Below are positions 1-10,349 of a DNA stretch of 64,000 nucleotides, in pieces. Under the pieces are notes generated by a model that had not been told where the DNA came from, searched no databases, and was given only the letters and a program-made list of their open reading frames with translations. Position 1 is the stretch's first letter. Each line of letters opens with the position of its first letter. Location of the stretch: assembly GCA_963922205.1 (NCBI GenBank), contig CAWUHX010000303.1:62001-126000 (forward strand), written 5' to 3'. This DNA is from Romanomermis culicivorax. Its lineage: Eukaryota > Nematoda > Enoplea > Mermithida > Mermithidae. Both the position numbers and the translations under genes were made by a program.

Positions 1-168
1 TTGACCAATACACACAGGGCAAACAGAATCCAACCTGACTTCATTGGACCTTTTTTCATCACAGAGGTATCTCGCCCAGCCGAAAACATTATAACCATCG
101 ATTCACTTGATGCGCCCGGCTGCCCGCAAACCGTGTCCATGACGCATTTGAAACTGTTCATACCGTGA
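1..168 (+). pseudogene. Pol polyprotein C-terminus: integrase GPY/F module
   Basis: An open frame from base 1 to a TGA at 166-168 gives the last 55 codons of a pol protein. It contains DFIGPFFITEV, matching the GPY/F motif, and ends HLKLFIP, the usual end of Ty3/gypsy integrases where a basic and proline-containing tail follows the SH3-like fold. The module aids DNA binding of integrase. This piece itself has no stop or frameshift, but the downstream part of the same element is broken. The 5' end is cut by the window edge. Confidence 0.8.
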
Positions 169-892
169 CCAGCCGAAGAAGCGTTCAAACTCGAAGCAAG
201 TGTACGGCATCTGCCCAACACTTCAGGTGGCTAATAGTTTGCTTTGAAATTTTTCTTTTGTGATAAGGTGCTCATCACACGGAGTTGTACATAATTTTCG
301 CATCTGTTTTTTTTAGATCATGGTGACCATGTTGACGAGACAATCAAGCAGTTCAATCCTATGCTAGCAGTAGTTTCCCCTCATACCGTTTGCCACCAGC
401 AAACACCTTATTGACTTTACAACAATTGCATTACACACCTCCCCCGGCTCCACACTTTTGCTGTAGGAGGGGGTTTCTTCTTCAATATTAGGTTCTGTTC
501 AGCGCGAGGCCATTCTGTTTATTTCCGCCCAACCCTGGCCGCTATCACTCTCATAAGACTAATTGGGAAAGGTGATTTTAGTCCCCATTAACATAGTGGT
601 GTTGGTGTTGCTTTTTTGCAACCATAGTGTTGCATTTTCTTACTTTACACTTTCTTCACCTTTCAGCGGCTTATTCTTTTACTATTTCATTTCTACTTTT
701 CACTTCCATCTGCAATAGTGGCATTTTCCAGCCGCTCTCCAAAAAATTATTTTTTCAAAATGAAGACTCCATCGACCGCGTCCGCCTCCTCAGCAGATGA
801 GCCTCCACCGTATCGCAAATCAATCAACATCAACCAATGCTACGTACGTTGGGCAGAGCAGCAGCCCCATCAAAACGATTTAAGCTTCGCCT
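169..892 (+). other. Spacer between pol stop and accessory ORFs
   Basis: No credible coding frame is seen. The sequence is pyrimidine-rich near 420-480 and 600-700. It belongs to the internal region of the retroelement. I see no LTR boundary here, so the following ORFs appear to be part of the same element rather than flanking DNA. Confidence 0.5.
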
Positions 893-1411
893 GTGACGAT
901 ACTTTTATTTTTTAAGCTTCCCTTGCTTCTATTTTCGCATGCTCTCTTGCTTGGGACCCCATGGGAACCCCCACTCTGTAGCCCCGCACCAGAAACCCAT
1001 GGTCAGCTGCCACAATCCTGTCATCATCAAGTTGTAGCACCACCTACACCACAACCAGCCACTGCTTTGACTTCTGCATATGACAACTTTCATCATCTCA
1101 CTATTGTAGCCCAACCCAGTTGCCAAGATGTGCCCGTCAAAGTGACATCGCCGCCCAAGTCACTGTTTCTCTAGAGCGTGTTTCCTACTTTGCAATCGCA
1201 AGCAACCCCACATCTTTCTCTTAGTTCCACTCTAAAATCACCCTTTTCCCCCATTTGGCCCCCTCGATTTAGTGCCCAATGTGTTATGTGCCAAATATCG
1301 CGCTCACTCTTGTTTAAGAAAACAACGTCAAACGTTAGATCCGCGCCGCCAATTTGGAATCATGGCACATCTCTATGTATCCCCAACCTCCAAAAGTCTT
1401 GCCACTGCTGA
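893..1411 (+). pseudogene. Accessory ORF fragment, Pro/Gln/Ser-rich
   Basis: One reading frame runs from 893 to 1411 with a single TAG at 1172-1174. The predicted polypeptide is rich in proline, serine, threonine and glutamine and has no recognisable domain. Its first 20 residues are hydrophobic and could mimic a signal peptide, but the lack of an intact ORF makes that weak. It probably forms the N-terminal part of the accessory protein whose exonuclease-like part follows in another frame. A second frame (from about 1272) also looks partly coding, so at least one frameshift lies between them. Confidence 0.35.
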
Positions 1412-2265
1412 TATTTCTATCACCCAGAAGTTTGGGGCAGGCCTTGGCCGCCCAACCCACACCAAACTTCCGTGGCTATACCCTCATCAGCTTCGACACA
1501 GAATCGATCATGGCCGCAGACATGAAGAACCTTCAGTTCACCATGCCTATGCCACCGACTCCACTCAATCAGTTATCCAGGGTACGTGCAACTCACCTTT
1601 TCTAATGGTACAATGTTAGTCTTCAAAACTTTCACCGCTACCCGGGAAGACTGGACCCCGCTTTTCTCCCTAGTCAATGGCGAACACACCATCGTAGTTT
1701 CTTTCGATGGAGCCGACAACAGGGCGGGAATATACGCTCTTCTGGGTACTATATTTGGAACGGACCATCAAAAGAAAAATACAGACCCCAAAATAAAAGC
1801 GATCCATTTTGACGCGTACGGCGTAATCTGCAACATGGACATCTCCCCGCCGCTATACGAGCTGGCTCAAAGAATCAGATTCTTTCCTGAAAAAGTACGC
1901 CGGACGTCTCCAGACTCATGCTATGATTCCTGGCTGCCCTGCAATTTTTCAACGATCCATCAATGTCCTTCCTGCAATCGGACATCCTTGCCTACGTGGC
2001 CCTCGAGGCCTACTATCCGCAATAATTGTTCTTGGCTTTCAGTGGTTACGGCTTCATCTCAGAGGTTTACAACGCCCCGGCATTGTTTCCCCACGACTCA
2101 TTGGACGCTGCCAAAATGGACCACTTTGCCGAGACAATCGTTGCCACTTTTCACAAGGTCGCGCTGTCCGGTGTTTTACCCCCCGACTGCGCTGACCGAG
2201 TATATCCCAGGATATCCCAAGTCGCCCTCCCCCTGATCATGCGAGACGAAATTCTTTCCGCTTAA
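1354..2265 (+). pseudogene. Broken DEDDy-type 3'-5' exonuclease-like ORF
   Basis: Three successive frames carry a pattern like WRN/Mut7-type DEDDy exonucleases. An Exo I-like stretch ISFDTES sits near 1486-1506 (Asp and Glu present). A VVSFDGADN segment near 1699-1725 resembles Exo II. An Exo III-like YVALEAYY at 1993-2016 has Glu where the family normally has Asp. Such domains remove nucleotides from 3' ends of nucleic acids using two metal ions. The ORF is disrupted by a frameshift near 1580-1600, another near 1890-1940 and an in-frame TAA at 2023-2025, so it cannot work here. It lies between the integrase and the 3' LTR, where env-like genes sit in other elements. Family assignment is by motif only. 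Confidence 0.45.
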
Positions 2266-2275
2266 AAAATTTTTC

Positions 2276-3657
2276 ATGTACAATTGCACATCGTCTGACC
2301 ACCATCAGTCTTTTTGTTTAGGAACCCTGCCCAATGGTTTCCAAAGCGTCAAAGTTTTGATGCCTATGACTCATCCGAAGCTGCTCACAGCCCCCAATGT
2401 GCCGAAGAAAAAGAAAAAGAAACAAAAAGATGAGTGGAACAAATCCCGGGACATCTCAGACGACGAGGACTCGGTATTCCACAACCCGAAACGCCTTCAA
2501 GCAGCCATCGCCCCAGCCATGAAGAGTAACCTTACCGACCGAATCATTGAACTTCTCAACAATCCTGGTTTCACCAATGTACAAACTGGCTATTCGAGAT
2601 CGCCCTCAATACGATGACCCTGCCTTGCCACCGATCCAGCATGAAGTTGATGATGTGTGGATAGAACGCGTTGCCGCTGATCAACCATTGCGCGAGCGAA
2701 CATATCAGGGTACTCATTACCATTATCACCCCTCCACCATTCTTAACCTTTTACAGGTGGATGGTGATTGGTTCCGAGGGCTAACATCTTTCATGCCGTT
2801 GGCCGCGCTTGTGGCTTCGCGGTGTTCAGCCACCAAATATGCCTATGTTAACGACTTGTTGCTTCCGCACACCCAAAATATGAATTCCCAAACAGGGGTC
2901 GTTTTCTATGACTGCATGTGATACTGTACAAACCGCAACCCTTGATCACGGCTCACCGATTGGATGAATTGCATCCCCGAATGCGGGCGCCATCTTCCGC
3001 CAGTGATCTGGGACGTACGTCTGCAACTGGTTGGTGTTACGCCTGATCATCTTCAACGAGGAATTCTATATGGAAGCAACCATTGAAGAAATCAAAATCC
3101 ACGAATCTGATTACAGGGCCAATCTGCATAGCCATTTCCACCTTTACTCGACATTCATCCCTATCATTGACTTTCCAAATCGATTCTCCTTCCTGGCGCC
3201 AATGTTTGCGTACCCATTGCTGACTACGGCTTCGGTGCACAGGCTCACCACCCAGGAACTGCTTGACCGCCCTACTGGCGTTGACATGGAACCCTCTGAT
3301 GAAGAACTTCTGTACACCCCGATTTTCGATTTGAACATAGGGAAGCTGCCATCGTCAACTGATGTGTCAGCCCTTCCTATGCTCGCCGTGCCATCTAATA
3401 TTACTGCGACTGCTATGCAAATCACCGATTTTTTGAAACTGACCCTTGACGAAATTTCAAACTTCGCCCTGGCACCAATGGACGAATCTACCCATATCCA
3501 ACCTGCCACAATGGATTCAGAAATGACCAAGACCACAGATCGAATGTTGACGGATATTCCCGAAGAAAGCACCCTAGATCAGTCCAGGTCAATGGATGTT
3601 GTTCCTATAGAACCCGCCACTACAATGCCCGCAATGGTACCCACCATAGACCGGTGA
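2276..3657 (+). pseudogene. Accessory ORF remnants of the retroelement
   Basis: This is a chain of open frames in different phases: about 2276-2617 (a lysine run followed by DEWNKSRDISDDEDS, nuclear-signal-like), 2547-2921, and 3031-3657 (Asp/Thr/Pro-rich). Each is uninterrupted for 340-630 bases, long for random AT-rich DNA, and composition changes smoothly between them. They look like one long protein broken by indels. No domain is recognised. The 3031-3657 segment ends in repeated acidic Pro/Thr/Met blocks. It is part of the same retroelement and has no clear start codon. Confidence 0.45.
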
Positions 3658-3829
3658 ATCTATTTGGCCACTCCAGCAGTTCTCCCTGGACCTCTCGATC
3701 ATAGCCACCGTCGCCACTGCCAGGTATAATGCTCCTGTCCGTTTCTCTCAACATATAATTTCAGATTCTCAATGGAACGCTTTAAATGCAGTACTTACCG
3801 CGTATCATTTTCCGCCCCCACCCCCCGGA

Positions 3830-5689
3830 ATGTTGTCCCCCAAACACTACTGGATGGACATGAGGGACGAACCTCGCACCAAGCGAATGCCGCCACCCAG
3901 TACCTCGCGTACTGAGCGCAGCAAAAGGCCTAGCGAACGAACAACCCGTCGCTGCGAACAACGCGAAAAACAAAAGACTCGTGAAGAAGATGGTAAATCT
4001 TCACAGACAACTTCGACGGCGCTACCAAAACCTAAGTCCACGAAAACCGCAGTGCGGGCAAAACAACCGCCGCCTGCCCACAAACTGGATAGACACTGCT
4101 CAGGCCATGAGTCACACTCTCGTGATGATCCCCACCGTAGAGAAACTCAGCAAACTCACGCAACCAGCCCTGATAGCTGTCAACATTAACGCCATGATGA
4201 TGCACCACAGCACCGCACTCAGAGCAAGCAAAGGTGCCAGGTGTACTCGACTGGTTTTTACGAAGAAGCGTACCAGCGCGGTTTTCGCCGGTCACCACCA
4301 AAGTTGACGAATTATATTAGCGCGTTGCACAGAGATGCCGAAATTCAAAAATGTATGGAGGCCCTCAAAAACCTGTGGAAAGATGTGTTCAAGGCTTCGC
4401 TCCCACGGCTGCCTCCTATGGACGTGGAACCTGCCACGTCATCTGCCACTTCGATTCCACCTACAGCCACGTCGCAGCTGCCCACGGCTCTGACGTCCGC
4501 TAGAAAAACTACAGTGACTCACACCACATCCCTGCCCCGTAAAGCCCCCACGTTGGCTCAGAGTACTGTGCAAGCCCAACAACAATTGGTTATAGCAACT
4601 AGACTGGTTCTTGGAGTCGCTCTGCCACCCAGTTCCGCACCAACTGTCGAACTGTGATTGCCCAGGGAAGCAACCCGACTACCTAACTATAAGCATTTCC
4701 AAACCACGGATTCGCCGCATTTTGTTACACTGTTGATGCCTCACCATCCATCACGTATCGACCCATCCATTGAGTTTTTCACGCCGCGTACGTTGCACAA
4801 AATGGTTTTGATCAATTTCTTCGGCCGCCTTGGTATTCGCATCACCATGGCCATTCACATTCATGCAATGAATGCTTCGCTCGGTTTGTACTAATATTTT
4901 CACAAACACTATTGCCCCTCGTACCGAGAACAACAACCGCCCGTCTCGCATGACGTGGCCCCATTGATACTGGAATGGGCCGCTGGCCTGTGGACTGAGG
5001 AGCTTGGCATCATTGACCCCATTCACACCACCCATTTGGCCTTCTTCCTCCATGAAGCTCGAGGTTTGGATAACCCGTCATGCTTATTGCAGGCCTACAA
5101 CACCGCTGTCCACCTGATTGACAGCTGGATGGCCTATCCGCAATATGGGCCCTTCCCGCAACCACCGGAAATTGCAGATATCCAACAAATTTACTTGCAA
5201 TACCATAGCAAAACAGATCGCCCTGCACCCCTGTTGCGCCAGCACGATTTCTCCACCCAGTGGAACTTGTTGCCACTGGGACTGCTGCCCCCAACAGGTT
5301 TGCCTTCAGACCAACCGTCGTTGATCGCTACGCAATTGCCGCCTCACGGTGTGAATCCTCTTTCACCGCTTCGTCCTCTTGCCGCCGCGACAACACCAAT
5401 CACAGTCGCAATCACAACTCTCGCTCCATTCCCTTTGATGGCCATGACGATCCCCATGACCCCCATTGTTATCACAACGACCGCTACAACTAAAACAATC
5501 GCAATGGCCGCGACGATCAACAAAACCCTCCATCTGCCTCCGATACTCGCCAACATCGCCGCCATTGACAAAAGATTTTTGTACAGTAATGTTCGTTTTT
5601 CTTTTTCTTTGTTTGTTTTTCACTTAACCTCATCTAATACGGGTTGTTTTCCTTTTCGAATCTCTTTTTGTGTGCTTTATTTGTACTAG
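3830..5689 (+). pseudogene. Long accessory ORF with three in-frame stops
   Basis: A single frame is maintained from 3830 to 5689 and is interrupted only by TAA at 4187, TGA at 4655 and TAA at 4892. The first part is strongly basic (Arg/Lys/Gln-rich). The middle is Pro/Thr/Ala/Ser-rich low complexity. The last 250 residues are more globular (segments such as [15 protein letters not shown] and [12 protein letters not shown]) before a Thr/Ile/Ala repeat. The preserved phase over 1.86 kb shows a formerly coding sequence. No known domain is recognised and no envelope-type signal or transmembrane segment is visible. Neighbour order suggests the 3'-most ORF of the retroelement. Confidence 0.55.
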
Positions 5690-6134
5690 TTTCCCCAGCG
5701 CACATGCAGCCGATGCTAAGACCACGCAGTAAGACAACTCAGATGTTCTACCCCCACATGCCCCACTTGTGCCGTTCTTTGTCCTTTCCGCCTCTGCCAC
5801 CGTGTATACATTTTGTTGTCACCGCCTTTGTAGTGGCTGGCCTCACCCTCCCATCCGTATGGCGTCCTATGCTGGTGCGCTCCAGTATATCAGTACAGAT
5901 GGAGTGACAACACCAGCTGTGGCGTTGCTGAACTCATGGCCTCACTAATTGCAACCAGCATTGGGAGGTCTCACCCTATGCGCCATCCAAAATCAGCTCA
6001 AACAACCCCAACAACTCTGTCGGTCCTACTGTGTGAAACCAAAGATCCCTCAGGCAACCCCAGTGATGGCCTGTAGTGGCGGAGCCCTTCCCCTTGCATG
6101 TTTTGCTTAAGATTTGCTTAAGGCGATTTACCGC
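5690..6134 (+). other. 3' untranslated part of the retroelement
   Basis: No coding frame is supported. It lies between the end of the last accessory ORF and the purine tract, as expected for the internal 3' end of an LTR element. Confidence 0.45.
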
Positions 6135-6147
6135 AAGGAGGGAGGAG
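6135..6147 (+). promoter_or_regulatory. Polypurine tract before the 3' LTR
   Basis: AAGGAGGGAGGAG is an uninterrupted 13-nt purine run that abuts the TGTTGTAG start of the LTR. This is the position and composition of the plus-strand primer of LTR retrotransposons. Confidence 0.75.
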
Positions 6148-6262
6148 TGTTGTAGTGTGTTTCTGCTGATTTTCGTTATTTTTGTCAAAGCATGTATGAG
6201 GCCCACAGGTAGCAAGTGGAGCAAGCAATGCAGACCATCAGCAGCCGTCTTACTGTAGGGCA
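6148..6262 (+). mobile_element. 3' LTR fragment, family TGTTGTAG
   Basis: The first 115 bases match the beginning of the solo LTRs at 50082 (same strand), 42537 and 51414 (opposite strand), including the shared stretch GAGGCCCACAGGTAGCAAGT. Similarity ends where TTAGGC repeats begin, so the LTR is truncated. Confidence 0.7.
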
Positions 6263-6440
6263 CGCAGGCTTAGGCTTAGGCTTGGGCTTAGACTTAGGCT
6301 TAGGCTTAGGCTTAGGCCTCAGTAAATGAAAAAAATGCCCAATTATAATGCATTAAATAGTCTGTGCTAAGTTGTTGGCACTCAAATGTGTGGTGCTCAG
6401 TTGTCAGGGCACTCAGTTGTCTGGTGCTCAGTTGTCCGTT
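6263..6440 (+). repeat. TTAGGC array with CTCAGTTGTC motifs
   Basis: About eight imperfect copies of the nematode telomere hexamer (TTAGGC) lie at 6263-6315, followed by a tail shared with the element at 41478-41866: CCTCAGTAAATGA, an AATTATAATGC segment and several copies of CTCAGTTGTC. It is a partial copy of the same dispersed element rather than a chromosome end. Confidence 0.7.
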
Positions 6441-7035
6441 AACCGTGTAAACAAGCCTGTTTCAGCAGTTTTTCTGGTTGAAGGGCTTTTCATTGGCGAG
6501 AATCAATGAACTGAACACAGTCATTTACACTGAAAATGTAAAACAAAAATTTTTCCGTGTTATTTTTTGAGGAGAGGTTTTCAACCATCAGGAATTCAAT
6601 AGGCACAATCACTTTACATAAAAAAAATTGACCTGAGTGTAAACAAACGGAATTTCCTTTTTGGTGGTAGAGCTCTTCAAACCTGGGAACTCAATAGATG
6701 CGGTCGTTTTACACAAAAAAATAATCCCGAGTTTCAACAAGCGTTTTTTCGTAATGTTTTGGTCGTAGGGATTTTTAAATGGGGGTTATTCGATAAATGC
6801 GATCAGTTTACACGAATAAGATTATCACGAGTGTAAACAAAAGTATTTCAATGATTTCATCTTGTGAAAAGTTTTCGACCACACTCATTTCAACAGATGC
6901 GATCACTTTACACAAAACTTATCTTATGTGTAAACAACTGTATTCAAGCGATTTTTTGGATTGAGGTGCTCTCGGCCATGAAAAATTCAATCAATATGGG
7001 CACTTTACACTCTTTTTACAACGTGTTCTAAGCAC
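6441..7035 (+). repeat. Tandem repeat, about 97-bp period
   Basis: GTGTAAACAA-like cores recur near 6447, 6637, 6733, 6830 and 6930, alternating with ATGCGATCACTTTACAC-like segments, so the unit is about 97 bp and about six diverged copies are present. No coding content is seen. Confidence 0.6.
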
Positions 7036-7174
7036 TATGCAGTTTTCACATATTTTACTTCTACCGAAATTGAGAATTTGTAGCTTTACTATGAAAGTAC
7101 CCAATGTGCTGTGCCATGAACAGAGGCAAAGTTTGTGCAACAACTGCTCTGTGAGCAAGATATAAAGTTTTAGG

Positions 7175-7387
7175 GCATTGAAATGTGGCCAGGTAGAAGT
7201 CTACAATCAAATGCAATTAAAAATGTGGTACAAATCATTGAATGGAACCTTTAGTAGAGGGAGGTCAAGGATATTACCTACAAAAAACCTCAAGGAAAGA
7301 ATGAAACTTGCATTCAATGCCATGATATTTTTGACAAGTTAGGAATGTGAATAGTGGTGAAATCAGTTACTGATTGCATTGTATTTC
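7175..7387 (+). repeat. 213-bp direct repeat, copy 1 (duplicated exon-like)
   Basis: Nearly identical to 8102-8314 and the same length. Both copies contain the same open frame (KCxQVEVYNQMQLKMWYKS... ending AMIFLTS then TAG) preceded by an acceptor-like TTTTAG or TTTACAG. It looks like a duplicated terminal exon of the decayed gene lying between the copies. Confidence 0.6.
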
Positions 7388-8101
7388 TACGCTGATGAGC
7401 CAGACGCCTGGAACTATGAGTTCTACGAGTCAAGTGCAGTCGACAGTAGCTTCAGCAAAAGTACCTAGTAAATCGACCACATTGCAGGTAAGTGTAACTA
7501 CTAAAGGTACTTGGGCAAAGCCCACTCCTAGAGTCACAGTAGACCGAGAGCAGTCCCACAGGGAAAAAAGTTATTTCTAAAACCTCTAAGTGGGAGCCGA
7601 CTAAGCCAGCCAAGAGAAGTACAGATAAGGAAGTAACTTTGGAGTACTTGAGTTCTGTTTTGAGAGACTACTGGGACGTCCATAAAAGATTTCCAGTTGT
7701 AAAAGGAAGGATAGATTTTTCGACACCAGAGGTGATCGAATTCTTTGCTCAGGATATGCCAGATGATTATAGGAATCAAATCATCTAAGCATTGGTGAAT
7801 AACAGAACGGAAGAACTTTATGAGAACTATGGGGATCACTTTGATGTTCAAAGTGGTTTCCTGTATGATCACATAAACTTTCCTGAGCCCATTTGGGAGT
7901 ACATTTGGCTCAAATTGAAGCCCAATTGGTTTCGTCATTTTGATGCAGAGATAGTCATGGCAGCTGTGAGATACTTATGTACCATGGTGTTGCTAAAATT
8001 GGCACAGCAACAGTTAGGCCCGAGACATATTGGTGCAGTTGATGCATGGGCCAAGTAATTTGTGACGGAGAAGTATTACTCAATAGTTAGAAAGTTTTAC
8101 A
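7388..8101 (+). pseudogene. Decayed gene between duplicated exons
   Basis: Coding-like sequence begins near 7400 (Ser/Thr-rich, MSQTPGTMSSTSQ) and continues after a frame change near 7540-7570 into EVTLEYLSSVLRDYWDVHKR. It then passes a TAA at 7786-7788 in the frame that otherwise continues to 8058, with another TAA at 8056-8058 and FVTEKYYSIVRKFYS beyond it. The maintained frame over about 500 bases indicates former coding. The protein would be Trp/Tyr-rich and globular (WEYIWLKLKPNWFRHFD), but I do not recognise a family. It joins directly to the exon-like repeat at 8102. It could be a fragment of a mobile element or a gag-like gene. Confidence 0.45.
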
Positions 8102-8314
8102 GCATTGAAATGTGACCAGGTAGAAGTCTATAATCAAATGCAATTAAAAATGTGGTACAAATCATTGAATGGAACATTTAGTAGAGGCAGGCCAATGATG
8201 TTACCAACAAAAAACCTCAAGGAAAGAATGAAACTTGCGTTCAATGCCATGATATTTTTGACAAGTTAGGAATGCGAATAGTGGTGAAACCAGTTACTGA
8301 TTGCATTCTATTTC
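8102..8314 (+). repeat. 213-bp direct repeat, copy 2
   Basis: Second copy of the 7175-7387 unit. The preceding TTTTACAG is a good acceptor, and the open frame ends at the same TAG. It probably represents the original 3' exon of the decayed gene. Confidence 0.6.
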
Positions 8315-8624
8315 CCTTTTTCTCCTAAATTTTTTCAATTGTCTTTCTTTTTCAACTGTAATAAATTTTGTGTCAATTTTCATACTCAGGAAACCAGAAT
8401 TGAATGTTCTACTAGACAATGTATTGCATGTTCATTTTGAACTTTACACAGATAACTCTAGGGCTATGGAAAATCATCTTGCAAAATTGTGTATATTCGA
8501 ACCAACAGTATGCAAATTTGAACTTACTTCCTGGTTCTAGGTAATCCTTTATCCATTCTTTGTCATAACATTGTTGTTTATATTGACAAACTGAACAAGA
8601 GAAAATTAGTCATAATAAACCTGC
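8315..8624. other. Intergenic, nothing recognised
   Basis: AT-rich sequence without a supported gene or repeat. It would be the 3' flank of the minus-strand gene at 8625-9015. Confidence 0.4.
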
Positions 8625-9015
8625 TCAAAAGAATTTAATGTCCTCAATACATTGAATATCAAACTTATTTGTTGCGGGATCACTACAAAAATCCCATTGA
8701 GCATGACCACCAGTTTCGCGCATTCTACGCAATATAGTGTAGATTTTTCCGTGGTGAAGGGCAGTGCATTTAGTCGCATCAACATCTTAAATGATAAAAA
8801 TTTAATATCCATGAAACAAAAACTTGTTAAGAAAATTTTCTCCTACTTCCTTCCAGTAAATTTTTCAGCTTTGTAGCCACACACCTGGTCGCGTTCGTTG
8901 CCTTGTTAATCATCACGTATATGAAATCTCTGTGATTCTCCAAATTGCAAGGTGGCAATTGACATTTCATTTTCAGCACAAAAATTATGAAGAAAATTAA
9001 ACCGGTCGATTTCAT
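8625..9015 (-). CDS. Small secreted cysteine-containing protein, 2 exons
   Basis: Exon 1 runs from ATG at 9015 down to 8847 and exon 2 from 8785 down to the TGA at 8625-8627, separated by a 61-nt GT-AG intron in phase 1. The joined frame encodes 109 residues. Residues 1 to about 18 form a hydrophobic signal peptide (MKSTGLIFFIIFVLKMKC). The remainder has Cys at about 23, 45, 63, 90 and 102 plus one at the signal end, spaced as expected for a disulfide-linked extracellular protein. The second exon only reads sensibly (HHGKIYTILRRMRETGG) in the frame set by splicing, which supports the model. No family is recognised. It could be a secreted effector or cuticle/secretory product; that is speculation. 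Confidence 0.6.
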
Positions 9016-9449
9016 ATCGAAACTTTTAATAATGTGAAAAATTTGTTCACACAACCTTACGTGAAGAGTCCTGCTTTAACAAATGACAATTTCATGAATA
9101 AATCGCCATTTAATCTCGGAATATCTTTGTTTGATCATACGACAACGAATGTACTAGGATGGTTTGGAAAATATAGAATCAACAATTTCAATGGTAAACA
9201 CAACAGTATTGGGGGTGTGGAATGTTTAATCAGCCAACAATCTAAAAATTATAAACAAAATTTTCCAAACCAGACGACTAGTCAGCCAATGAGGCGTAAA
9301 CACTATCATATAACGCCAAACTGCAACTATTTGAACATCACACTATATTGGCACAAGGAACACTGTAGGCATAGATTCTGAAAGGATTTAGCTATTGTGC
9401 ACTAAGTGGAAACAAGTTTTGTACCTAAAAAGCTTAAAAACTGCAGAAT
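9016..9449. other. Upstream flank of the small secreted gene
   Basis: A plus-strand open frame of 115 codons (9034-9381) exists but has no signal peptide, domain or splice context, so I do not call it a gene. Confidence 0.35.
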
Positions 9450-9805
9450 AGCCGATCTATTATTGGACAGGTCAAAATGTTGTGCAGGTCTTTTCTTAGG
9501 AGGTTTAAGAAAAGATGGAGGCTTCGGGTCTGATCTGACCTGTTAGAACTACTGCCTTGGCTAAGCCTCGGTGATAGTGCAACAGTCCGATTATCCCCGA
9601 CCTACAACAACAAAGAATAACATTAACCTTAAATGCGGGGCCTCACCGAAGAGCTCCGCAGTCTCCTAGCTGAGACAAGGAATCCCCTCAGGGATAAACT
9701 TACTTGAGTATAACCCTTAAAGGGTTTCCTTAAGCTTGCTGGGTGCAAGCCGGCGCCTGGGCCTCTGGCCCTTCGCCTTCGTCGATTGGAATTATCTAAA
9801 TAAAT
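9450..9805 (+). mobile_element. GC-rich repeat with (TAAA)n end, probable LINE 3' end
   Basis: A stretch distinctly richer in GC than its surroundings ends in TAAATAAATAAA (9797-9808), a short A-rich tandem tail typical of non-LTR retrotransposon 3' ends. Internal sequence such as GATAGTGCAACAGTCC and GACCTACAACAACAA looks like a LINE 3' untranslated region. No RT domain is visible. The call is based on composition and tail only. Confidence 0.35.
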
Positions 9806-10349
9806 AAACAAATGTATTAAACAATAAATCCGACGAAATATGTAAAAGAATGTGGACAAACCACAGTGAATATTATGTAAAAATAAGACGAAATGCTGGG
9901 AAGTTTTAATAGACGCCAGCAAAAATTATATCAAGCATATTATAAAAAGACGATAATAGTGAACGAATGATTTCACTATCATTTTTTGGTCTTTCTTTGG
10001 CGCTCCACTTCTATGCAAATGTCTGCACCGCTGGTCGTCCATTTGTCCGATTTGCATGTCGATTTCCCCATGCGAATTGACATCAACAGGGTGCCCAACA
10101 AAAAAATCATTACTCAACCTGTAAAAGACTGGCTTTTCAAATGTGAGTCACAATGATAAAAAATTATGTCAGCAAAAAACCTAATTTCTTTATATGTCAC
10201 ATTATTTTCTGGTGTCTTGAGTCAGAATCAGTAGGCTCTGAAATGTCAGAAAAACACATTTTCAAAGCCTTCGGAGGAAGCAGTCTCGTTGCCAAATGAC
10301 AGAAAATCTTATAGAAGGTCTGACATAGATCCTTACAAGATCAAATGAC
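9806..10349. other. Intergenic, nothing recognised
   Basis: AT-rich, with short unsupported frames on both strands. Confidence 0.4.

Larger units (their letters stand above)
1..6262 (+). mobile_element. Decayed LTR retrotransposon, 3' part (Ty3/gypsy-like)
   Basis: The segment begins inside an integrase C-terminus (GPY/F motif), continues through about 5 kb of broken reading frames, and ends with a purine tract immediately before a sequence starting TGTTGTAG. That sequence matches the start of three solo LTRs elsewhere in the window (42537, 50082, 51414). The order pol end, accessory ORFs, polypurine tract, 3' LTR is the expected 3' half of an LTR element. The 5' LTR, gag and most of pol lie outside the window. 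The LTR is cut short at about 6262 by a TTAGGC-bearing repeat. Stops and frameshifts throughout show that it is inactive. The clade is inferred from the GPF motif and the C-terminal pattern only. Confidence 0.75.

Noticed and set aside
893-1174. Signal-peptide-containing env-like protein after pol
   Set aside because: The hydrophobic start is followed by a broken low-complexity frame; no envelope features or transmembrane anchor downstream.
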